DNA of 64,000 nt from Streblospio benedicti (taxonomy: Eukaryota > Annelida > Polychaeta > Spionida > Spionidae). Below, piece by piece: positions 55,532 through 64,000 of the stretch. The first letter of the stretch is position 1, and the number at the start of each line of letters is the position of its first letter. The DNA is taken from contig CM032668.1 in assembly GCA_019095985.1 (NCBI GenBank), forward strand, positions 21,732,472 to 21,796,471, written 5' to 3'. The notes under the pieces were generated by a model. It had not been told where the DNA came from and did no database searches. It saw only the letters and a program-made list of their open reading frames with translations. Made by a program: the position numbers and the translations under genes.

Positions 55532-56572
55532 GCTCACAATTGGGTGTAGCCAACGTTGGGCTGTTAGGTTCGTTTGTAAAGTAATCCTATGCTTGTGACA
55601 AGTGGTCGCTATACTACTTTTCATTTCATATAATTTTGCTATGGCCTCATGTGAGATGCTTATTGCACATTTTTGATGATGTATTTCAGCCGATGTATGA
55701 TTGTTTTGTAAGGATAATGTAGGAAAATGACTGCGATGCAATGTCACTTTTATTAGGTATCAATATGTTGGAGAATGTCCTGTCTATACTATATGCTTGC
55801 ATTAGTTTTTTGCTTTACAGATGTACGTGTAACTTGGTATTGTTAAGACGTAGTTGGCGTTTTTGACAATGAACATGTTGAATATACTTACCATAAATGG
55901 GTATGTAAATGTAGAAATACTAAATATATACATGTAGACTAGTAATCATTGTGTAAATGAACGTACATACTAACTTTATATATCATAAATATTTATGTAG
56001 ATGTAGACGCACTACCTATATATACCTAACCTCATTATGTAAATAACGGGGGAAATCGATATATATCATAACTTGAATGTAGATTTAATGTTAAGACTCG
56101 TGAAATATAATAAATGATTGCAAACTTTGTTACCCGAAATGTTATCACTATTAGAATGAATTTTATGATCATGAAGCATATAACACATTATATTGAATAT
56201 AGTATTCATACCTTACACAGAGTATTGATACAACTTTTCTTATATAACCTCTTTATATAATGACATCAAAACATTGTTAAAGTCCAAAAGGTTCAAAAGG
56301 TTAAAAAACAAAACACAAACAACACACAATATCATGGACGTTTTCAATGAAACGCGATGCTCTCCAACGTGATATCAGAGAAAGGGGTGATAAATAAAAA
56401 TACAGCAAAATATAAATCATTGAAGCGAGACTTTAATAAACCCTTTACTGCAAAATACATTACACTCAAATGTATTCATCGTGTACTTTATAATATATAA
56501 AATTAGACGTCATAAATCATAAAATACCAAGTCGCATCTAACGATAGATCAACTGACCAAGTAGAACACAAG
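55532..56572. other. No gene seen
   Basis: AT-rich sequence with no supported exon after the donor at 55528. Confidence 0.45.
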
Positions 56573-57590
56573 TCTCAACTAGATCAAAAGTGTTCAAAGA
56601 ACACTGCGTCGTCGTTAGAACGACGTTGACTTGTATATACTGGAATAACGTATCATTTACAATCAATAAATTATGAATTTGAGGAGAAAACATCAGAATG
56701 AATCAGAATCAATATATCCAGCAAAATGATATTTGTGTTGCGATATAATAGTACTGAATAACAAGATGATAATCAATATCAGTTTCAAATCCAATAATCA
56801 ATTTTGCTGCTTGGTTGGAATATTGATTTTTTTTCTTGCTGGCTAAGTGCATTGAATATAATTATCCAAAATCCATCCATCCATCCATCCATCCATCCAT
56901 CCATCCATCCATCCATCCATCCATCCATCCATCCATCCATCCATCCATCCATCCATCCATCCATCCATCCATCCATCCATCCATCCATCCATCCATCCAT
57001 CCATCCATCCATCCATCCATCCATCCATCCATCTATCATCCATCCATACATACATCCATCCATCCATCCATCCATCCATCCATCCATCCATCATCCTATC
57101 ATCTATCATACATCCATACATCTATCATACATACATCTATCATCATACATCATATCATATCATCTATCATCTATCATCCTATACATACATACATCTATCA
57201 TCATATCCATCCATCCATCCATCCATCCATCCATCCATCCATCCATCCATCCATACCATCCATACATCCATACATACATACATACATACATACATACATA
57301 CATACATACATACATACATACATACATACATACATACATACATACATACATACATACATACATACATACATAAGCAGTTTAGTCACAAACGAACGAAACA
57401 CAATGCTTGCTTCAGCAGCTGAGCTGAAGCGATGCAAAAATCAATGCCGGGCACACATGCACAGTATTTGTCGTGTATTTTTAATCTAGATTTCCATAAC
57501 GTTTTAGTCAACTTTCACCACTTGAACTTGAATAAGTCAACGTTGTTCTAGCGACGCCGTGTTCTTTGAACACTTCTGATCTAGTTGAGA
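56573..57590. mobile_element. MITE carrying a large CATC/CATA microsatellite
   Basis: Terminal inverted repeats at 56573-56632 and 57534-57590 match with about 90% identity over 57-60 bp. They start TCTCAACTAGATCA and contain GTGTTCAAAGAACAC, itself a palindrome. The core is a microsatellite. No coding capacity and no clear target-site duplication. Confidence 0.75.
56871..57372. repeat. (CATC)n and (CATA)n microsatellite
   Basis: About 160 bp of pure CATC, a mixed middle with CTATCAT words, another CATC block, then about 110 bp of CATA. Open frames of I-H-P-S or M-D-G-W repeats across it are artefacts. Confidence 0.97.
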
Positions 57591-57619
57591 AATAGTGTTG
57601 GTCTTACAGATAAATTATA

Positions 57620-57775
57620 ATGCATAGTTCCAAGTTAGGGGTGTTCTTGGTTGCTTTGGGATTAACAGCAACTTTTATTTTAATTGCTATTCAAAAGCAA
57701 CACGCTACAGCTATGATAAACAGATCTACTGATGATTATAGTAGTACGTATATTTCGAACACGTCTATAAACTAG
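57620..57775 (+). other. Possible first coding exon with a membrane segment
   Basis: After an acceptor-like ggtcttacag, an ATG opens MHSSKLGVFLVALGLTATFI then LIAIQKQHATAMINRSTDDY. Donor-like GTAGTA and GTACGT follow at 57741-57749, and a stop lies at 57773. A short polar start and a hydrophobic helix fit a signal anchor. Downstream exons are not evident. Confidence 0.35.
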
Positions 57776-58853
57776 TAAATAATGCTTCTTTTGATGGTAA
57801 GAGGAATATTCTCTTGCGTTAATTGTTACGGGGGGGGGTTGAAGAGGGGGTGGGGTGCTCGCATTTACTTCTAGCCTAAATTTGGAGTTTTTTTTTTATA
57901 AATATTTTAGTGTGTGGCTAATATAGACAAAATGGCAATTGGTATGAGTAATGGTATGTTTTAGTGGTATCCATGCGTTAGTGATATCATTGTAGAATTG
58001 AGTGAACCTGGTATGCAGCGTACGGTTTCATTATTCTATAAATTTCTACTACTCTTCTGCAACATTACAAAAAAACATAAACCTTTACACAAAAATTCAA
58101 AGTTCAAAACAGTTTTCGAGAACTGTAGTCTCCTTTTCTATGATCAATTAACATTTAGATAGCAATATTAATTATATTAGGTCTATATAGATCTACACAA
58201 GTATATTACATTATTTGGTTTCTATTTGTTATCTATTAATCTTTAACTATTACTAATTATTTTTAACGAAAACATTTTGCCAATTTTAAACACTTATACC
58301 AAATATAATATATGTACAATTTGATTTAAAAGAAAAAATGTAACTAGAGCTTCTTTCAACACAATTTACTAGATCTATATATAATATGTTTAGTCTACAA
58401 AAATTATTTCCCAATATTTACAGTGCAACTTACTATATGATTATGATAAACCAGTTGTCCTACTTCTAATCTAATATATTACTAAATAAGTAGAGCGTGA
58501 TAAAAATGGAAGCTGCCCACTGTACAACCGAAAGACTATGAAGTAGAACAAAGGAGAAGAAAGAAGGCAAGAACAAAGTCGTCATGGTATAAACCATATG
58601 TTACAATACTATTCTGCCCACCCACACCAAACAGCGAATTAGTACAAAGGTTCAGGAAAATAAAAGTAAACAAAAAGGAGGAAGGGGGACTTAATAAAAA
58701 AAAAGTGGTAGATATTGCATCATTTATTTATTTTTTATACTAGTAGACTACTAGTCCGACAAACATCAAGGAAGATATTTTTCTAAAGTTGGGCCCCTAC
58801 ATATTTACTTAAATAAATTATACTATATAATTTTGTGCATAAATATCATCATA
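57776..58853. other. AT-rich, no gene seen
   Basis: Very AT-rich non-coding DNA between two mobile elements. Confidence 0.45.
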
Positions 58854-58856
58854 TTA

Positions 58857-58990
58857 GGGAAGAGTCATTTGACTTTTTCGGGGGGTCGGTTGGTTTTCTC
58901 GAGGAACTAGGTTTTAAAGTCTGACCCCCCCTATCATGATGAAATGAAAAGTCTGACCCCCCTACTCGAATGATATTGAAACTATGACCC
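58857..58990. repeat. Left terminal and subterminal repeats of the TTA transposon
   Basis: The terminal repeat to about 58900, then AAGTCTGACCCCCC (two copies) and a CTATGACCCCCCCTAT variant. Confidence 0.8.
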
Positions 58991-59487
58991 CCCCTATCCA
59001 GGCCATTGTACATATTTATACAGAGCGACATGTGTATATAAACAAGCAACATCAGTGCATTTAGAATGAATGTTATCTAAACAAGTGCTTTATATCCTGT
59101 ATACATGTACATATATAATTCAATCTACCTGGTTGAAAAATGATAAAAATTAAACTTGTACCCTATTCAAACCATATACAAAAATCTTTCTAATACTTTT
59201 CAATATGACCTAACTTAATCTACCTATCTACAACAGTTCATCTACTCAATAAATAGAAGATTGAACATCTTTTCCTACTTTAATAAACAACTATAGAATG
59301 TAATATTCTACTTATGCTCTACTTATATCACCATTCGATTTTCTCAAGAGAAATAAATCGCAATCATCAAACACTATCCAATAACAACATTCATATAATT
59401 ATCTAAAATAAAACATGTCTCAAAAATTTTATATCTAGTGATTGGTCATTTTACATGCATTAATTTTGAGTTGACAAATTAGTCACA

Positions 59488-61972
59488 TTGAAAAAGGAGA
59501 TTGATGAAATGAATACAAAACTGGTACCAATTATTATTCACTATCTAGGTGAAGGTGTTGATCCTCATAGAAGAAGAGATGATTTGTGTTACGCTCATCG
59601 TGAAAAGGTCACAAAAGAAAAATTACGCCAGTTGATAAATAGAAAACATGAGAAAGAAGGAAAGCCAAAAATACGCTCATCTTCTACTTTGTACAACAGA
59701 ATGAAATCTATCAAGAGACATAGGCAAGCAAAAAACCGGGAAAAGTCTGTTTTGCATACATAAGCCTCCTAAATCAGAGAGCAATGATAAGGTACACACA
59801 AAGTATCAACGTGCTCATGTGAAGAGGACACTGCTACATCTGCTGCAGCCAATTCGAGGAGAAAATCCAGCAGATTTTCTCTTGGTTGACAGTAAAGATG
59901 ACAAAGCTTATGTTAAGCTTGAAGGTTCTGATGCACTTGATCAAAGAAGTTTCCAGTCTTCAGATCCTGAAAAATCTGGTAAACTACCAAAGTATGATTT
60001 TGCAAGTCCACTTCTACATATAACTCCAGGAAGTCATCGATTTATGCAATATGCCATATCAGATGAGAATGAAGAAAAACCAGAGCTAAAAGCAGTTGCC
60101 GATGAATCGATTTGCATCATGCGACCAAAACATTTTGTTGGAAGTAACGGCACAGTATGGGCATCAGAAGACAGGATGTTAAGGTATGAAAATCCACACT
60201 TGTTTGAGGTTCCAGACACAACTTTCTCTGATCAATTCAAAGGTGGATGTAGATGTATTAAAGATAAACTTTCCCATTTCAAGCTTAGCTCTATAAAAGA
60301 GGATCTTTTGAAAGTTGCCAATAAACACGACTGTGAGTTTCGTAAATATGAAATTCAAAAGCTGAACAATGTCAAATTCCACATTGAGAAGGGAATTGCA
60401 ATGCTTTTAACGGTGTCAAGGGAAAACATTGATGAGGGACCAATTGTCAATTTCAAAGAAATTCTTCAAGTGTTCTCTTACAAAGTCAATGATGCTCTAA
60501 TCATCGTCAATGTAGGAACTACCTTTAAAGTAGTGGACACAATTGAGAAACTACTTCTGGATGCTGACAACATTCTTAAAGTCATTGAAGAATTTAACCT
60601 ACCTGACGTGAAACCTAGAATCTTTGACCAAACTGACGCAGGCCCAGGAGTAGGAGTATCGAACAAGCAAGTACAATTCCGTGCAGCAGAAAGAATACTC
60701 ATTGAGGGCAGTGACTATTATACCCGCATTCATAGGGCAACAGGTGATTGCCAAAATCCTGTAGAACGAACACAGGCAGCAGTTGGCAAAGCCTTTGGTA
60801 ATGGTGATCGGATTCATTGGGAATATAGAAAAATGTTCGATGGATTAGAGGAACATGAAAAGGAGAAAATGAGTCTGGAAGAATTTGCGCAGTATGAAGA
60901 AGAGAGACAGAAATATAATGAAGTTGAGACCTGTAAAGATCTAGCAGCGCGTGTTCAAGATGCACCTGGACCTAAAGGTACCCTCAACCCTATGACTTCC
61001 ATGGTATCTCAACCAACAGAAAATCTCTTTTTTTTGGGATTCACAATATCTCACAAATTACATAAATGCAAGTGTCTCCAATAGAACCAAGCTACCGGGA
61101 TTTTCATACTATCAAAAACTTGACAAATTCTACCAACTTCACTTTCAGCAAGGAGAACTGTACATGGAATACATTAAGGATGACTGTCTGAAGAATGGTA
61201 ATGATGAAAAGCGTTCTTTCTGTAAAGAAAATCCATGGAAAGCTACCAAAATCACACGAGTACCTCGACCAAAACCAATGGTAGACTCTCCAAATTTTCT
61301 TCCTCTAAATGACACACCAGTATATAAAGATATTGATTTGCTAAGTTGGAGGAAACCTGATGACTTTCAACCAAGGGCCCAGCTTAGAAAACTTTTCAAT
61401 TCCAAAGATATCTCTACAAAAAGTAAAAAAAATATTGATGAATTTTTTAAACAATTTGCTGTTGACAGGAGTTTAGTGATTGAGCAGCTTCAACACTTTG
61501 AGTACTTAGAGTATAAAAAGCAAAAAAGAAGTACCAAGAAACAAGTGGAGCAAGCAGCTAAAAAGCTAAACACATATGATGATATTGAGTGGCAAAAGTT
61601 ATATACAGAACGGAAACTGAAGACGCTTAGTGTTAATGAACTGGACTTGTTTATTGAAAAGCATATTAAGTGTGGGATCGATACGAATATAAAGAAAAAT
61701 GAAAAAATCCATGTGATTGAAGCTGAGCTTGCAAAGCAGATGGCAGCAACATTTATGCAACGTAAGACTAAAATAAACCCTCAAACATTGACGAGAGTAG
61801 TGATGAAAGTTCTTCAAGTGATGATAGTGAGACTGAAATTTTAGATTTAGATGATGGAAATTCTACTGATGAAAGTGAAGATGAAACCAACGAGGAAAGC
61901 AATCAGCCAACTGTTAGCAGATATGGTAGACGCCAAGGAAATTGGCGCACCCATCAATTCATGGATATCTGA
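59488..61972 (+). pseudogene. SAP-domain transposon protein, about 820 codons, lightly frameshifted
   Basis: The first ATG in frame is at 59509. Conserved blocks in order: RRRDDLCYAHREKVTKEKLR, a long middle with IFDQTDAGPGVGVSNKQVQF (a likely catalytic aspartate), SDYYTRIHRATGD, NPVERTQAAVGKA, then RVPRPKP, WRKPDDFQPRAQLRK, LEYKKQK. A SAP-like DNA-binding helix pair follows (LKTLSVNELDLFIEKHIKCG, to about 61745). The end is an acidic serine stretch and SRYGRRQGNWRTHQFMDI, stop at 61972. The frame slips about three times: near a TTTT at 59747, in a run of eight T at 61029-61036, and near 61790. This layout is that of an uncharacterised family I know from cnidarian and mollusc genomes. Two of the slips are in T runs, so some may be sequencing errors. 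Confidence 0.75.
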
Positions 61973-62227
61973 TCATATTCTAATAGGACATTGATGTTCA
62001 TTATGATTTATATGAGACAGTGAAGTTTGATCACCATATAAATGCCTAGTATTCAACTTTAAATTTCATGAGTACATACTATATGTGATAGATTAAAGTT
62101 TGGTGTTCATTATGATTTTTATATAATAAAGTTTCTATACTCCAGTTAGTACAATTTCTTTATAATTATGATATATATTTTTAAAAATTTAACAAATTTA
62201 AAAAAATTAACAAAACATATGCATCAA

Positions 62228-62381
62228 TTTTTGGGGGGCTCAAAATGTAAAAATTCAGAAGTATGACCCCCCCTATTAGTTGAGATTTAAAAGTCCGACC
62301 CCCCCTAAAAAATCATTTTCAAAAGTCCGACCCCCCCTAAAACCAAACGACCCCCCCTAGAAAGTCAAAATGACTCTTCCC
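62228..62381. repeat. Right subterminal and terminal repeats of the TTA transposon
   Basis: GTATGACCCCCCCTA, two copies of AAGTCCGACCCCCCCTAA, AACGACCCCCCCTA, and then the inverted terminal repeat ending CTCTTCCC. Confidence 0.8.
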
Positions 62382-62384
62382 TTA

Positions 62385-64000
62385 GGTAAATCATGTTTTA
62401 ATGTCTCATAATGATGATTAACAGGATTTTCATTATTTCACAATAAATGATATACATTTTGCTAAATTCATCATGGCAGACATCATATGTGTAGTAATCT
62501 AATTAGATGACTTTAAAGCAGCACATTTTTTGGCTATAACTCTTTTAATATACGTCCGATTTAATTGAAATTAGTTCCATTGCATTTCGTTTAAATTGCT
62601 CTACAATCACAAAATGTATTTGCAATTTGTTTTATATTTAGGCGACACAACCATTGTTGGTTTTATACTACTTATTCTGTGTGTTTTGGAGACAATAAAA
62701 TTTTGGTTGATTTTATTTATTCCGACGTTTCGACACGTAAGTGTCCTCTTCAGGAATATTTTAACAATTTTATAAAAATGTAAAGATCAAGAAATAGCCT
62801 AAAACAATGACTAAACATTAAAAATACAATGTTAAGAATAAAATGCACATTAATTGGTTCTAAAGATGTCCAAAAGTGTTGTCTGATAACATTTAGTTAC
62901 TAATAATAAATATATATACATTGTATCTATTTGTCAAAGGTAAGATATAGTTTACTATATGATTGTACAAAGTGATGGCTAGATTACTGATATGGCTTAC
63001 AAGAACCAGTTCATAATTTACATAATGCATACATAAAATTGGAAAACTCAATCTTGTGGTCAAATCCTACAGGCATGTTTCCATTTGGCATTGGTAATCT
63101 AAAATGGTCTAAAATGTATTTCATGTAGATCTATTTGTGTAGGGACTGGCTATTTTTTACGAGCTCGTAAATATAATCTTAACTCTATTTTTACTGACCG
63201 TAACTCTAAACTGGGTCTATTTTACAGGGGGAGATTCTGACTGGGAATCACCATAGAGAATTAATTCCTTCCATGTTGTAGGATAGGGCAGATATATTAT
63301 TGCCTTAAAACCCTCATTAGTACATTAAGAGCTCTAGAACTGTACGTAGTATATATGTTAATAAGTCTATGCTGACATAAAAATGTTATAAGTTTTTTGA
63401 ACTGTATGAAATGTTAATCTGGAATTAGTAAAATTACAATTGCAAGTAATCATTTATATTTTGATAACGTTGAGAAAATATAAATTGACAGTGAAATGTA
63501 CAAATAGAAAGTAAATTTAAATGTCAATATACTAGTGTTAGAAATGTGAAGTGAATTTAAATCAAAGGAGTCCAAACTAAAAGATTTTAAAGAATCCACC
63601 TTTTTATTTTGTAATGGAAAAGAAAACAAATCATAATATGTAACTCTGTGATAAAGTGTATATTTTTAACTGTTGCACTTTCATTTTAACTATGTATATA
63701 AAATGTAATGATAGAATCATGTAAACTAATTTGAAGATGAAAAGTAACTATAAAGATGTGTATAGTAGAAGTGTTACATATTAATATGATATAATACTTG
63801 TGATATAATGAATTATGAAATGTTAAAGTAATGCATGAAAGTTGATAAGTAATGTTAACACAAACTAAAAGATTTTATGCATGATTTTATTACAGAAAAC
63901 TTTCATGAAGTCCCTAGATGTACAATGAGTGATATTTAATTATAGAAGATTAACATAATTAAATTATAAAGCATAATAAGGATTAAAACACATTTATAAT
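62385..64000. other. AT-rich end of the window with a possible Penelope-like terminus
   Basis: 62718-62757 reads TTCCGACGTTTCGACACGTA then AGTGTCCTCTTCAGGA. GACGTTTCG...CTTCAGGA phrases of this kind are frequent at the ends of Penelope-like elements in invertebrates. No coding part of such an element is seen. The rest is AT-rich with no gene. Confidence 0.35.

Larger units (their letters stand above)
58857..62381 (+). mobile_element. Near-complete 3.5-kb DNA transposon, TTA target duplication
   Basis: Flanked by TTA at 58854-58856 and 62382-62384. The ends are imperfect inverted repeats of about 42 bp (GGGAAGAGTCATTTTGACTT on the right read inward; the left has one T fewer). Just inside both ends lie repeated motifs AAGTCYGACCCCCCCTA, three on the left and four on the right, which are probable transposase-binding sites. 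The interior encodes one large protein (59488-61972). A 3-bp TWA duplication is usual for PIF/Harbinger, but the protein is not a recognisable Harbinger transposase. Confidence 0.8.

Noticed and set aside
56785-57489. M-D-G-W, I-H-P-S and Y-V-C-M repeat frames
   Set aside because: Translation of the CATC/CATA microsatellite in several frames.
62718-62757. Firm call of a Penelope-like element
   Set aside because: Only a short terminal-type phrase is seen; no coding region or second end.

Overview
This is AT-rich animal nuclear DNA: short exons with canonical GT/AG borders, long introns, TIR transposons, LINE and LTR fossils, long microsatellites, and one 100-N assembly gap (18322-18421). The element set (a piggyBac-like MITE, env-bearing LTR elements, and two multi-copy transposon protein families I know from cnidarian, mollusc and other invertebrate genomes) points to a marine invertebrate. 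I cannot name the phylum.

Layout. (1) 1-6.6 kb, plus strand: host exons. A MACPF domain is encoded at 25-90 and 2082-2847. After it come exons for one membrane segment and a long acidic tail with internal repeats (3144-6584). A TTAA-flanked piggyBac-like MITE sits in an intron (3817-5106). (2) 6.7-30 kb: a pile-up of LTR-element fossils. Element Y (plus) has gag, pol and the start of an env. It is cut off by the LTR of a second family, X, present as four partial copies (A 12.2-14.8 kb, B 15.6-18.1 kb, C 20.3-22.95 kb, D 23.94-26.08 kb) plus an LTR end with primer-binding site beside the gap. A third family, Z (minus), has about 495-bp LTRs and a tRNA-Lys primer-binding site. C and D lie in a 3.1-kb tandem duplication. 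B looks like an unpolished repeat of A. An env fragment lies at 28.9-29.4 kb.

(3) 30.4-35 kb: weak exon-like pieces and three fold-back or inverted-repeat structures. (4) 37.7-44.0 kb, minus strand: eight or nine phase-matched exons of a host gene I do not recognise, with a duplicated 3' end. (5) 44.8-48.6 kb: a DNA transposon with about 670-bp inverted arms, split by a 5'-truncated LINE that has a perfect 8-bp target-site duplication. (6) 53.0-55.5 kb, plus strand: promoter, signal-peptide exon and coiled-coil exon of a secreted host protein. (7) 56.6-57.6 kb: a MITE whose core is a large CATC/CATA microsatellite. (8) 58.86-62.38 kb: a near-complete 3.5-kb DNA transposon with a TTA duplication, clustered poly-C subterminal motifs and a large SAP-domain protein.

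The most unusual item is in family X. A two-exon gene runs opposite to the LTR's own promoter and poly(A) signals. It is conserved at about 50% amino-acid identity between two diverged subfamilies, with conserved splice borders of matching phase. Its second exon carries an arginine-rich motif like those of retroviral RNA-binding accessory proteins. All calls come from reading the sequence; no database search was possible.
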